Assembly (NCBI RefSeq): GCF_000697965.2
Contig: NZ_CP015880.1
Location: 744,001 to 808,000 of the forward strand
Reading direction: 5' to 3'
Origin: Ensifer adhaerens
GTDB taxonomy: Bacteria; Pseudomonadota; Alphaproteobacteria; Rhizobiales; Rhizobiaceae
DNA: 64,000 nt
Below the pieces are notes generated by a model that did no database searches, had not been told where the DNA came from, and saw only the letters and a program-made list of their open reading frames with translations. The position numbers were made by a program, and so were the translations under genes. Positions 51,494-63,226 of the stretch are shown piece after piece (the stretch's first letter is position 1; every line of letters begins with the position of its first letter).

Positions 51494-52192
51494 ATGGTCG
51501 CGCGTATGAAGATTCTCATCATTGAAGACGATCTCGAGGCGGCAGCCTATCTGGCGAAAGCCTTCCGTGAGGCGGGCATCGTGTCCGATCACGCCAGCGA
51601 TGGCGAGAGCGGCCTGTTCATGGCCAGCGAGAACAATTACGACGTTCTCGTGGTGGACCGCATGCTGCCGCGTCGAGACGGTCTCTCTGTCATCACCGAG
51701 CTTCGTCGCAAGGACATCCACACGCCGGTGCTGATCCTGTCGGCGCTCGGCCAGGTGGATGACCGGGTCACGGGTTTACGCGCCGGCGGCGACGATTATC
51801 TGCCGAAACCCTACGCCTTCAATGAATTGCTCGCCCGTGTCGAGGTGCTTGGGCGCCGCAAGGGCACGCCCGATCAGGACATGGTTTACCGCGTTGGCGA
51901 TCTGGAACTCGACCGCCTTTCGCATTCCGTGCGCCGGCAGGGAAAGGAAATTCCCCTGCAGCCGCGCGAATTCCGCCTGCTCGAATATCTCATGAAGAAC
52001 GCCGGCCAGGTCGTCACCCGCACCATGCTGCTGGAAAACGTCTGGGACTACCACTTCGACCCGCAGACCAACGTCATCGACGTGCATGTCTCGCGGTTGC
52101 GCTCGAAGATCGAGAAGGATTTCGATGTGCCGCTGCTGCGCACGGTGCGCGGTGCCGGCTACATGATCAAGGATGACCGGGCGTCCGCATGA
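51494..52192 (+). CDS. OmpR family response regulator
   Basis: A 232-aa regulator (228 if it starts at the ATG 51506, MKILIIEDD). The receiver has Asp55 in VLVVDRMLPRRDG and Lys104-region LPKPYAFNELLARV; the C-terminal winged helix is LQPREFRLLEYLMKNAGQVVTRTMLLENVWDYHFDPQTNVIDVHVSRLR. The sequence resembles the CopR/QseB branch of the family. It overlaps the cognate kinase gene as ATGA. Neighbouring degP suggests envelope stress as the input, which is inference. Confidence 0.9.
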   Translation: MVARMKILIIEDDLEAAAYLAKAFREAGIVSDHASDGESGLFMASENNYDVLVVDRMLPRRDGLSVITELRRKDIHTPVLILSALGQVDDRVTGLRAGGDDYLPKPYAFNELLARVEVLGRRKGTPDQDMVYRVGDLELDRLSHSVRRQGKEIPLQPREFRLLEYLMKNAGQVVTRTMLLENVWDYHFDPQTNVIDVHVSRLRSKIEKDFDVPLLRTVRGAGYMIKDDRASA

Positions 52193-53595
52193 GCAAGCTT
52201 CGCGTTCTCTTCAGAACGACCGCAGTCCGGCTTTCCGCCCTCTACCTCATTCTTTTTTCTCTCTGTGCTGCCTTTCTCGTCTTCTACGTCACCGGCATGT
52301 CGGAGCGGCTGCTGCAGCAGCAGACCCGTGACGCGGTCACCGCCGAGGTGGCGCAGATCGAGCAGGTCTATAGCCGCGCCGGCATGAACGGCCTGTTGCG
52401 CTCGCTCGAGCGGCGGGCACGCCAGCCGGGAGCCAATCTCTACGTGATTGCGGGACCGAGCGGCGAAATCCTCGCCGGCAACGTTGCCAGCCTGGAGCCG
52501 GGCCTGCTCGACAGCGAAGGCTGGACCGAACGTCCCTTCGCCTATCAGCGCTATACGGACGAGAGCAAGAAGGACACCCACGTAGCGCTTGCCCATGTGC
52601 TGGTGCTCGACAATGGTCTGCGCATTCTTGTTGGCCGCGACCTGCAGGAGCCGCAGAAGTTCCGCGCCCTTGTGCGCCAGGCTCTGATGGTGGCGCTCGG
52701 CGTCATGGGGCTTGGCGCCCTCGTCATCTGGTTCGGCATCGGCCGCAACGCCTTGAAGCGCATCGACCGCATGTCGGAGGCGAGCACCAAGATCATGGCC
52801 GGCGATCTGTCGCAGCGTCTGCCGATGAGCGGCTCCGGCGACGAGTTCGACCGGCTGTCGGAATCACTGAACGCAATGCTCAGCCGCATCGAGAAGCTGA
52901 ACGAAGGGCTGCGGCAGGTCTCCGACAACATCGCTCACGATCTGAAGACGCCACTGACGCGGCTGCGCAACAAGGCGGAAGCCGCACTTTCCCGCAAGGG
53001 CACGAGCCAGCGCGGTGCGCTCGAGGAGATCATCGGCGAATCCGATCAGTTGATCCGCACCTTCAACGCGCTTCTGATGATTTCGCGCGTCGAGGCCGGC
53101 TCGTCCGTCGCCGAGATGAGCGACATCGACCTTTCGCAGATCGTCGCCGATTGCGTCGAGCTCTACGAACCGGTGGCCGAAGATGGCGGTCTGAAACTTG
53201 AAGCCGAAATCGCCCAGGATCTCGTGATTTCAGGCAACCGCGAACTGGTCGGCCAGGCCCTCGGCAACCTCATCGACAACGCGGTCAAGTATGCCGATGG
53301 CGCCGGGAACCCTCTGATCAAAGTCTCGCTCGAAAAGCGCGAGGGGAATGTGTTGCTGTCGGTTGCCGATCATGGATCGGGCATCCCCGCAGCGATGCGC
53401 GACGAGGTGATCAAGCGTTTCGTTCGCCTGGATGAGAGCCGGTCCAAGCCTGGCACCGGCCTTGGCCTGTCGCTGGTCGAGGCCGTCATGGAGATGCATC
53501 ACGGCGCGCTGCATCTCGCCGACACGGTTCCTTCCGCCGAAGATGGCGCCAAGGGGCTGACGGTTCAGATGGTTTTCCCGATGACTGCAACCTGA
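52189..53595 (+). CDS. sensor histidine kinase (partner of the preceding regulator)
   Basis: A 468-aa kinase: two membrane helices (about 14-36 and 163-185) with a ~125-residue periplasmic sensor, HAMP (RIDRMSEASTKIMAGDLSQRLP), His250 in DNIAHDLKTPLTRLRNKAE, and an HATPase with NLIDNAVKYA, DHGSGIP and GTGLGLSLVEAVM. No known signal. It ends 82 bp before glnE. Confidence 0.9.
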   Translation: MSKLRVLFRTTAVRLSALYLILFSLCAAFLVFYVTGMSERLLQQQTRDAVTAEVAQIEQVYSRAGMNGLLRSLERRARQPGANLYVIAGPSGEILAGNVASLEPGLLDSEGWTERPFAYQRYTDESKKDTHVALAHVLVLDNGLRILVGRDLQEPQKFRALVRQALMVALGVMGLGALVIWFGIGRNALKRIDRMSEASTKIMAGDLSQRLPMSGSGDEFDRLSESLNAMLSRIEKLNEGLRQVSDNIAHDLKTPLTRLRNKAEAALSRKGTSQRGALEEIIGESDQLIRTFNALLMISRVEAGSSVAEMSDIDLSQIVADCVELYEPVAEDGGLKLEAEIAQDLVISGNRELVGQALGNLIDNAVKYADGAGNPLIKVSLEKREGNVLLSVADHGSGIPAAMRDEVIKRFVRLDESRSKPGTGLGLSLVEAVMEMHHGALHLADTVPSAEDGAKGLTVQMVFPMTAT

Positions 53596-53677
53596 TAGAC
53601 CGGTTTTGGGAGAACGAAGTGGAGTGAAGCAGCGCGCAGTTGTTCCGCGCCGTCCGCTCCGGCCAGAGGGAGACGGC

Positions 53678-56632
53678 ATGCAGGAACAGGTGCAGCAGTG
53701 CTGGGCGATCGAGACGACGCCGATCCGTCCGGCGACACAAGCCGATGCCAAGACAGCGCTTTCGGTCTTGAAGGATATGGCCAAGGGTCATGAAAAGGTC
53801 GCAAGCCTGCTTGCGTCCGAAACGCAGTTCAAGACCTTCATCGTCTCGGCCTTTGCCCTTTCGCCTTTTCTTCGCGACACCGGCGACAGTCGCCCCGCCA
53901 TTCTCGAAGAGCTTCTCTCGACCGATCTCACGGCTTTCCTGAGCGAGCGCGTGCGCGGAGCCCGCGATGCCTGGAAGCCGAATGAAGGCGGCGCGGCATT
54001 GCCGGATACCGAGATCATGGCGCGGCTCAGAAGGGCCAAGCGCGAACTTGCCTTCGCCGTCGCTCTCGCCGATCTCTCCCGCCATTTCGACGGGCGCGAG
54101 ACCACCCGTTGGCTCAGCGAATTCGCCGGTGCGGCCGTGTCGGCGACGATCGATCACCTGCTCCTGAGCGCGCATGAGAGCGGCAAGTTGAAGGTCAAGG
54201 ATGCCGCAAACCCGAGCGTCGGTTCCGGCGTCGTCGTGCTCGGCATGGGCAAGCTCGGCGCCTTCGAGCTCAACTATTCCTCCGATATCGACCTCGTTGT
54301 CTTCTACGATCCGCAATCCGGCATCATCGTCGATCGCGACGATGCCTCGGAAACTTTCGGCCGGCTGTTGCGCCGCCTGATCCGCATCCTGCAGGAGCGC
54401 AGCGGCGACGGATACGTCTTCCGGACCGACCTGCGCCTGCGCCCGGATCCGGGCTCGACGCCGCTGGCGATCCCGGTCGAAGCGGCGATGCTCTATTACG
54501 AGGGCAGGGGGCAGAACTGGGAGCGCGCCGCCTTCATCAAGGCGCGGCCGGTCGCCGGCGACATCGAGGCTGGCGAGCACTTCCTCAAGGATCTGGTCCC
54601 CTTCGTCTTCCGCAAGTATCTCGACTATGCGGCGATCGCCGACATTCATTCGATCAAGCGCCAGATCCATGCCCACAAGGGGCACGGCGAGATCGCGGTC
54701 AAGGGCCACAACATCAAGCTCGGCCGCGGCGGAATCCGCGAGATCGAGTTCTTCGTTCAGACCCAGCAGCTGATTGCCGGTGGCCGCATGCCGGACCTGC
54801 GCCAGCGAGCGACGGAGCCGATGCTGCGGGCGCTCGTCAAGGCCGGCTGGATCGACGAGGAGACGGCTGACGAACTCGTCGAAGCCTATTGGTTCCTGCG
54901 CGATGTCGAGCACCGGATCCAGATGGTGCGCGACGAGCAGACGCACGTCCTGCCCGAGACCGAAGCGGAACTGAAGCGCATCGCCTATATGCTCGGCTTC
55001 GAGGATACAGCCGCCTTTTCCAAGGCCCTCTCGCGCGTGCTGAAGACCGTCGAGCGTCGCTACGCTCAGCTTTTCGAACAGGAAGCCAAGCTCTCGACCG
55101 AGACCGGCAACCTCGTCTTCACTGGCCAGCGCGACGACCCGGACACGCTGGAGACGCTGAAGAAACTCGGCTTCCAGCGGCCGTCGGACATCTCCCACAC
55201 GATCCGCACCTGGCACTATGGTCGCTACCGCGCGACACAGTCGGTGGAGGCGCGCGAGCGGCTGACAGAGCTGACGCCGGAGCTGCTGCGGGTTTTTGGC
55301 GAAAGCCGCCGCGCCGACGAAGCGCTGCTGCGTTTCGACAATTTCATCTCCGGCCTGCCTGCCGGCATTCAGCTGTTTTCTCTGCTCGGCAACAATCCGG
55401 GCCTCCTGTCGCTGATCGTCAATGTCATGTCGTCGGCCCCAAGGCTTGCCGAAATCATTGCCGCGCGCCCGCATGTCTTCGACGGCATGCTCGATCCCGG
55501 CCTGCTCGCCGAATTGCCGACGCGGGAGTATCTGGCGCCACGCATCGCCAACTTCGTCGGCGGTGCTCGCCATTATGAGGAGGTGCTCGATCGCCTGAGG
55601 ATCATAGCCGCCGAGCAGCGTTTCCTGATCGGCATTCGGCTCCTGACCGGCGCGATCTCGGGCGCGCAAGCCGGCCGCGCCTTTACCGATCTTGCCGACC
55701 TCATCATCGCCGCGGCGGTAAAGGCGGTTGAGGATGAAGTTCGCTCCGTTCACGGCGATTTCCCTGGAGGCCGTATCGCCGTTGTCGGCATGGGCAAGCT
55801 CGGCAGCCACGAGCTGACTGCGGGATCCGACGTCGATCTGATCCTGCTCTACGATTACGACGAGACGGCAACCGAGTCCGACGGCGCCAAGCCGCTTGAT
55901 CCGACGCGATACTTTACGCGGGTGACGCAGCGCCTGATCGCCGCACTTTCCGCGCCGACGGCGGAAGGCATCCTCTACGAGGTCGACATGCGGCTTCGTC
56001 CCTCCGGCAACAAGGGGCCGGTCGCAACCAGGATCAACGCCTTTGCTAAGTATCAGCGCGAAGAGGCCTGGACGTGGGAGCATCTGGCTCTGACCCGGGC
56101 GCGCTGCATCTGCGGCGATGACCGGCTGATGGCCGAGGCCAACGGGATCTTCGCCGAGATCCTCGAGCGCAAGCGCGATGTTTCCAAAGTCAGCGCCGAC
56201 GTGATCTCCATGCGCGAGATGATCGATAGCGAGAAACCGCCGAGCGACATCTGGGACTTCAAGCTGATCCCGGGCGGTCTCGTCGATATCGAGTTCATCA
56301 CCCAGTATCTGGCGCTCGTAGCGCCGGCCAAGGGCGTTCAGCCGCTGACATCAGGCACCAACACCGCCGACGCGTTGAAGCTGCTTGGTGATGCGCTGAT
56401 GAACCCCAACGATCTCGATGTTGCGCTGGAAGCGCTGCATCTTTTCACCGAATTGTCCCAGATCGTGAGGCTCTGCATCGAGGGCGAGTTCGAGCCGAAG
56501 GAAGCGCCAGCGGGCCTGATCGATCTCGTCTGCCGGGCAGGGGACTACCCGGACCTGAAAACCTTGGAGGGGGACGTTCGCAGGCTCTCCAAAGCCGTGC
56601 GCCGTGTCTTCCAATCGGTCGTTTCAGTGTGA
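53678..56632 (+). CDS. glnE: bifunctional glutamine-synthetase adenylyltransferase/adenylyl-removing enzyme
   Basis: A 984-aa enzyme with two nucleotidyltransferase domains. The N-terminal deadenylylation domain has LGMGKLGAFELNYSSDIDLVVFYD, and the C-terminal adenylylation domain has VGMGKLGSHELTAGSDVDLILLYD. Both Asp-x-Asp metal pairs are kept, so both activities should work. It adjusts glutamine synthetase activity to nitrogen status under the PII protein. The ATG at 53678 has GAGGGAG six bases upstream; an in-frame TTG at 53606 is unlikely. Confidence 0.96.
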   Translation: MQEQVQQCWAIETTPIRPATQADAKTALSVLKDMAKGHEKVASLLASETQFKTFIVSAFALSPFLRDTGDSRPAILEELLSTDLTAFLSERVRGARDAWKPNEGGAALPDTEIMARLRRAKRELAFAVALADLSRHFDGRETTRWLSEFAGAAVSATIDHLLLSAHESGKLKVKDAANPSVGSGVVVLGMGKLGAFELNYSSDIDLVVFYDPQSGIIVDRDDASETFGRLLRRLIRILQERSGDGYVFRTDLRLRPDPGSTPLAIPVEAAMLYYEGRGQNWERAAFIKARPVAGDIEAGEHFLKDLVPFVFRKYLDYAAIADIHSIKRQIHAHKGHGEIAVKGHNIKLGRGGIREIEFFVQTQQLIAGGRMPDLRQRATEPMLRALVKAGWIDEETADELVEAYWFLRDVEHRIQMVRDEQTHVLPETEAELKRIAYMLGFEDTAAFSKALSRVLKTVERRYAQLFEQEAKLSTETGNLVFTGQRDDPDTLETLKKLGFQRPSDISHTIRTWHYGRYRATQSVEARERLTELTPELLRVFGESRRADEALLRFDNFISGLPAGIQLFSLLGNNPGLLSLIVNVMSSAPRLAEIIAARPHVFDGMLDPGLLAELPTREYLAPRIANFVGGARHYEEVLDRLRIIAAEQRFLIGIRLLTGAISGAQAGRAFTDLADLIIAAAVKAVEDEVRSVHGDFPGGRIAVVGMGKLGSHELTAGSDVDLILLYDYDETATESDGAKPLDPTRYFTRVTQRLIAALSAPTAEGILYEVDMRLRPSGNKGPVATRINAFAKYQREEAWTWEHLALTRARCICGDDRLMAEANGIFAEILERKRDVSKVSADVISMREMIDSEKPPSDIWDFKLIPGGLVDIEFITQYLALVAPAKGVQPLTSGTNTADALKLLGDALMNPNDLDVALEALHLFTELSQIVRLCIEGEFEPKEAPAGLIDLVCRAGDYPDLKTLEGDVRRLSKAVRRVFQSVVSV

Positions 56633-56691
56633 GGGAGGGCAGCGGGTAAACGGAAGGCGCGTGGAAGACCGCGCGCTGCTCCAGACCCGCT

Positions 56692-59010
<2,319 letters not shown>

Positions 59011-59037
59011 CTTTCCCAATTGTCTAAACCCTCTGAT

Positions 59038-59089
59038 GATTCGGCGCGCCGCTCGCCCGAATCTGACTCAATGAATCACAGGGCGATTC
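59038..59089. promoter_or_regulatory. cluster of five CcrM (GANTC) sites in the pleC promoter
   Basis: GATTC 59038-59042, GAATC 59059-59063, GACTC 59065-59069, GAATC 59073-59077 and GATTC 59085-59089 all lie 28-79 bp before the pleC start. CcrM methylates the A of GANTC after replication in alphaproteobacteria. The density is far above the roughly one site per 250 bp expected at random. Confidence 0.7.
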
Positions 59090-59119
59090 GCCTTGTCCAG
59101 AGGCACTGGTAAAGATTTG

Positions 59120-59127
59120 TTAACCAT
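59120..59127. promoter_or_regulatory. TTAACCAT motif (CtrA half-site type) upstream of pleC
   Basis: TTAACCAT, a known CtrA half-site form, lies 110 bp upstream of pleC next to the GANTC cluster. Confidence 0.45.
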
Positions 59128-59140
59128 TTCTTATCGTTGG

Positions 59141-59175
59141 AAAATAATAGGCCGGGCCACCTTGGTGGCCCGGCC
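59141..59175 (-). terminator. rho-independent terminator of pepN
   Basis: On the minus strand an 11-bp perfect stem GGCCGGGCCAC/GTGGCCCGGCC (59150-59160 and 59165-59175) is followed by TATTATTTT, 26 bp after the pepN stop. It separates pepN from the pleC promoter. Confidence 0.9.
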
Positions 59176-59201
59176 CCAGGAAAATCAGGCGTTGGCGATG
59201 C

Positions 59202-61850
59202 TCAGGCCTTGAGCATGCGCTCGACGATGTCGCCGACATCGGCCGAAAGTTTCGACGCGCCGGCGATCTCTTTCAGCGCCTTGCGGGCATGCCCGGCACG
59301 TTTGTCCTCCAGCGAACGCCAGGAGCGCATGGAGGTCAGGATGCGGGCCGCAAGCTGCGGATTGCGCGGGTCGATGTCGAGGATCTGGCGCGCGAGGAAC
59401 CGGTAGCCTTCGCCGTCGGCGCGGTTGAACCCGGTCGGGTTGGCGAAGGCATAGGTGCCTACCAGCGAGCGTACGCGGTTCGGATTGTTGCCGTTGAACA
59501 GTGGCTCGTTCATCAGCGCCTTGATGCGATCGAGCGTTCCAGCGCCCGGGATCGTCGCCTGCACGGCGAACCACTTGTCGATGACGAGCGCGTTGTCGGC
59601 GAAACGCTTGCGGAATGTTGCAAGCGCGTCTGTCGCCTCGGCCGAATCCGGGAAGCGGTGCGCCAGCAGCGCCAACGCATGGCTGAGATCGGTCATGTTG
59701 TTGGCGGCCGCAAAGGCCTTCGCGGCACGCTCGGGCCCTTCATCGGCCTGAACGAGGTAGGTGAGCGCGCTGTTGCGCAGTGCCCGCCTGCCGGCGCTTG
59801 CCGCATCCGGGCTGAACCCTCCGCTGGAGACGAGTTCGTCGGAGAGTTTGAGGAAGGTGTCGCGCCCGGCGGCCGCAACCGCTGTCAGGATCTGCTGGCG
59901 GGCCGCGTGGATCGCGTCCGGATCGTTGTTGGTGCCGATCTCGCGGGCGATATCGGATTCGCTCGGCAAGGCCAGCGCCTGCGAACGGAAGGCCGGCTCC
60001 AGGCTGTTGTCGGCGGCGGCCCGGATCAGGCCGTCGATCAGGGCCTTGTCCGAGGTGACCGGCTTGCCGGCGCGGACATTCGCCGTCGCCTCGACCAGAT
60101 TGCCAAGCGCAATGGCATTGAGCGCCTGCCAGCGGGCGAAGAGGTCGCTTTCGTGATGCGCGATCAGCGCCAGATCGTCGGCATTCTGCTCGATATGCAG
60201 GTTGATCGGCGCGGAGAAGCTGCGGTTGAACGACGGAACCGGGCGCGAGGGGATGCCCGAGAAGACCACCGTCTGATTGCGCTCTGTCAGATGCAGGACA
60301 TCGTCGGTCATGTCGGCGCCGGAAACGGCGGCAAGCGCGGCTTCGCTGCCGTCTTCGAGCAGCAGACCCATCTTCAGCGGAATGTGCATCGCTTCCTTGG
60401 CGCTCTGTCCGGGCGTCGGCGGCACGGTCTGTTCGAGCGACAGGGTGAAGGTCTGCTTGGTCGCGTCATAGGCGCCCGAAGCGGTGACCAGCGGCGTTCC
60501 GGCCTGGTGATACCAGAGCGCGAACTGGCGCAGATCCCGACCGCTTGCCGCCTCGAAGCAGGCGACGAAATCCTCGATCGTCACCGCCTGGCCGTCGTGC
60601 CGGTCGAAATAGAGATCCATACCCTTCTTGAACAGATCGCGGCCGAGGATGGTCGCGATCATGCGGGTGACTTCCGATCCCTTTTCGTAGACGGTCGTCG
60701 TGTAGAAGTTGTTGATTTCGCGGTATTTCGTCGGGCGCACCGGATGGGCGAGGGGACCTGCATCCTCCGGGAACTGTTCCGACTTCAGATGCCGCACTTC
60801 GGCGATGCGCTTGACCGCGCGCGAGCGCATGTCGGCGGAGAACTCGTGGTCGCGGTAGACCGTCAGGCCTTCCTTCAGGCAGAGCTGGAACCAGTCGCGG
60901 CAGGTGATGCGGTTGCCGGTCCAGTTGTGGAAGTATTCGTGCGCGATGATCGCCTCGATGTTGGCGTAGTCCGCATCGGTCGCCGTTTCCGGGTCCGCAA
61001 GCACGTATTTGTCGTTGAAGATGTTGAGGCCCTTGTTCTCCATGGCGCCCATGTTGAAGTCGGAGACGGCGACGATCATGAAGATGTCGAGGTCGTATTC
61101 GCGACCAAAGGCCTCTTCGTCCCACTTCATCGAGCGCTTGAGCGCATCCATGGCATAGGAGGCGCGAGGCTCCTTGCCGTGTTCGACATAGATCTTCAAG
61201 GCAACGTCGCGGCCGGACATCGTTGTGAACGTATCCTCGACCACGCCGAGGTCGCCGGCGACCAGCGCAAAGAGATAGCTCGGCTTCGGATGCGGATCGA
61301 ACCAGGCGGCGAAGTGACGGCCGTCGCCCATGTCGGCGCCGCCGAGATAGTTGCCGTTCGAAAGCAGGAGGGGAGAGGACGCCTTGTCGGCGATGATGTT
61401 GACCGTGTAGACGGCAAGTACATCGGGACGATCGGGGAAATAGGTGATGCGGCGGAAGCCTTCGGCCTCGCACTGGGTGCTGTAGACGCCGTTGGTGCGG
61501 TAGAGCCCCATCAGCTGCGTATTGGTCTCGGGCGAAAGCAGGGTGGTGATGGTGATTTCGAACGGGGCGGTTTCGGGCAGGCCGCGGATCGTCAGCGTAT
61601 CCTCGGCGACATCGTAGAGCGTCGTCGCAAGCTCTTCCTGGTCGAGCAGCAGGCCGGTCATGGTCAACTCGTCGCCATCAAGCACGAGCGGCGCGGCACT
61701 GTCGACACCTTCGCGGCGATGGAAGATCAGCCTGGCCTCGACCTTGGTCTCCTTCGGGTCGAGCTCGAAGGTCAGATCCACTCTCTCCAGAACGAAGTCG
61801 GTCGGCCGGTAGTCTTCCAGATGAATGATCTGGCCAGTATTTGTCCGCAT
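59202..61850 (-). CDS. pepN: aminopeptidase N (M1 family)
   Basis: An 882-aa zinc aminopeptidase that removes N-terminal residues from peptides in the cytosol. Landmarks: substrate-anchoring GAMENKGLNIFN, zinc motif HEYFH-x18-E (EGLTVYRDHEFS) and the C-terminal helical domain ending LSADVGDIVERMLKA. Length is typical of bacterial PepN. The ATG at 61850 gives the family start MRTNTGQIIHLEDYRPTDF; the 31-codon upstream extension is not conserved in character. It is monocistronic with a strong terminator. Confidence 0.95.
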   Translation of the reverse strand: MRTNTGQIIHLEDYRPTDFVLERVDLTFELDPKETKVEARLIFHRREGVDSAAPLVLDGDELTMTGLLLDQEELATTLYDVAEDTLTIRGLPETAPFEITITTLLSPETNTQLMGLYRTNGVYSTQCEAEGFRRITYFPDRPDVLAVYTVNIIADKASSPLLLSNGNYLGGADMGDGRHFAAWFDPHPKPSYLFALVAGDLGVVEDTFTTMSGRDVALKIYVEHGKEPRASYAMDALKRSMKWDEEAFGREYDLDIFMIVAVSDFNMGAMENKGLNIFNDKYVLADPETATDADYANIEAIIAHEYFHNWTGNRITCRDWFQLCLKEGLTVYRDHEFSADMRSRAVKRIAEVRHLKSEQFPEDAGPLAHPVRPTKYREINNFYTTTVYEKGSEVTRMIATILGRDLFKKGMDLYFDRHDGQAVTIEDFVACFEAASGRDLRQFALWYHQAGTPLVTASGAYDATKQTFTLSLEQTVPPTPGQSAKEAMHIPLKMGLLLEDGSEAALAAVSGADMTDDVLHLTERNQTVVFSGIPSRPVPSFNRSFSAPINLHIEQNADDLALIAHHESDLFARWQALNAIALGNLVEATANVRAGKPVTSDKALIDGLIRAAADNSLEPAFRSQALALPSESDIAREIGTNNDPDAIHAARQQILTAVAAAGRDTFLKLSDELVSSGGFSPDAASAGRRALRNSALTYLVQADEGPERAAKAFAAANNMTDLSHALALLAHRFPDSAEATDALATFRKRFADNALVIDKWFAVQATIPGAGTLDRIKALMNEPLFNGNNPNRVRSLVGTYAFANPTGFNRADGEGYRFLARQILDIDPRNPQLAARILTSMRSWRSLEDKRAGHARKALKEIAGASKLSADVGDIVERMLKA

Positions 61851-62279
61851 GGTCAGTCCCGCTTGCACCGTTCTACTGGAGAATTTGTAGAGGGTGCCTG
61901 TGATGGTGAAAAGGCCAAGGGGCGAAAAGCTGGGCTGTGCCACACGATTGTGATGCCGGCGACCGCACTTCCGACAGAAAAGACATGGCGCCCGTTATTC
62001 TTCCCGCTCCCTTATCGGACCGATGTGTATCGAAGTGGGACTAACAAGACATGAATTGGAAAGGTTTTTTTCGGGGCAGCTAAAGAAAAGCCGGCCGCCC
62101 TACTGTCGAAGGTTAATCGATCAAGAAAAAACGTCATTCATCACGAAGTTTGATCCGACTTTCGAGAAAAGCGTCGCTAAGGTGGCCCGGTCCTGCAGCG
62201 GTGCTCTCCGCTGAAAAATCTCCAAACCAGCCCGCGTGCCAGCTGATCGCCGGTCAAGGCTGTTCGAAAAGTGCCCTCA
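61851..62279. promoter_or_regulatory. divergent intergenic region between pepN and the EamA transporter
   Basis: About 430 bp. An AT-richer part at about 62040-62150 (GAAAGGTTTTTTTCGGGG, GATCAAGAAAAAACG) probably holds the transporter promoter. No dyad, repeat or small gene that I can support. Confidence 0.3.
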
Positions 62280-63218
62280 ATGGATGCGGAAGTCGAAAGC
62301 CCGATGAAGGGGATCCTGCTCAAGGTCCTTTCAGTCGTCATTTTCGTTTGCATGTCGACGCTGATCAAGGCGGCCGGAAACGAGATCGCCACCGGCCAGA
62401 TCACCTTCTACCGCTCGGCCTTCGCCATGGTGCCGATCCTCGGCTATCTCGCCTTCCGCGGACAGCTGCGCGACGCCTTCAAGACCGAAGATTTTACCGG
62501 CCATATCGCTCGCGGCTTCGTCGGCATTCTCGCAATGAGCTTCGGTTTTTACGGCCTCGTACACCTGCCGCTGCCTGAAGCCATCGCCATCGGCTATGCC
62601 ATGCCGCTGATCGCCGTCGCCTTCGCCGCGATTTTTCTAGGCGAGTCGGTGCGGCTCTACCGTTGGTCGGCCGTTGTCATCGGGCTGGTCGGCGTGATGA
62701 TCATCACCTGGCCACGGCTGACCCTTTTTCGCGAAGGCGGCTTCGGTTCGCTGGAGGCACTGGGCGCTGCTGCCGTGCTGGTTTCGGCGGCCCTGGGCGC
62801 AGTTGCCATGGTGCTGGTGCGAAAACTCGTCAAGAATGAACGCACCCACACGATCGTGCTCTATTTCTCGCTGTCGGCCTCGGTCTTCTCTCTCGCGACC
62901 TTGCCCTTCGGCTGGCCGTCGATCTCGCGCGAGGCCTTCCTGTTGCTGATGGTCGCCGGTTTCTGTGGCGGTGTCGCCCAGATCCTTTTGACCGAAAGCT
63001 ATCGCCATGCCGACATGTCGACCATCGCACCGTTCGAATACACTTCGATCGTGCTCGGCCTGATCATCGGCTACTTCCTGTTCGACGATATCCCGACGGC
63101 CGCCATGCTCGTCGGCACGGCTATCGTCGTCGGTGCAGGCATCTTCATCATTTTCCGTGAGCATCGGCTTGGCCTCGAGCGCCGGGGCGCTCGCAAGCAT
63201 GTGACGCCGCAGGGCTGA
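62280..63218 (+). CDS. EamA (DMT superfamily) transporter
   Basis: A 312-aa inner-membrane protein with ten predicted helices in two EamA repeats (about 10-145 and 160-295). Typical pieces are ITFYRSAFAMVPIL, LPLPEAIAIGYAMPLIAVAFAAIFLGE and, in the second half, ADMSTIAPFEYTSIVLGLIIGYFLFDDIP. Related proteins export small metabolites such as amino acids, S-adenosylmethionine or nucleosides; the substrate here is unknown. ATG 62280 is used; ATG 62304 (MKGILLKV) is also possible. Confidence 0.88.
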   Translation: MDAEVESPMKGILLKVLSVVIFVCMSTLIKAAGNEIATGQITFYRSAFAMVPILGYLAFRGQLRDAFKTEDFTGHIARGFVGILAMSFGFYGLVHLPLPEAIAIGYAMPLIAVAFAAIFLGESVRLYRWSAVVIGLVGVMIITWPRLTLFREGGFGSLEALGAAAVLVSAALGAVAMVLVRKLVKNERTHTIVLYFSLSASVFSLATLPFGWPSISREAFLLLMVAGFCGGVAQILLTESYRHADMSTIAPFEYTSIVLGLIIGYFLFDDIPTAAMLVGTAIVVGAGIFIIFREHRLGLERRGARKHVTPQG

Positions 63219-63226
63219 GCCACGGC

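Noticed and set aside
53486..56083. 865-codon open frame antisense to glnE
   Set aside because: Antisense shadow of glnE, low-complexity product, no ribosome-binding site.
59289..62054. 921-codon open frame antisense to pepN
   Set aside because: Antisense shadow of pepN; the real protein has the HExxH-x18-E and GAMEN motifs.
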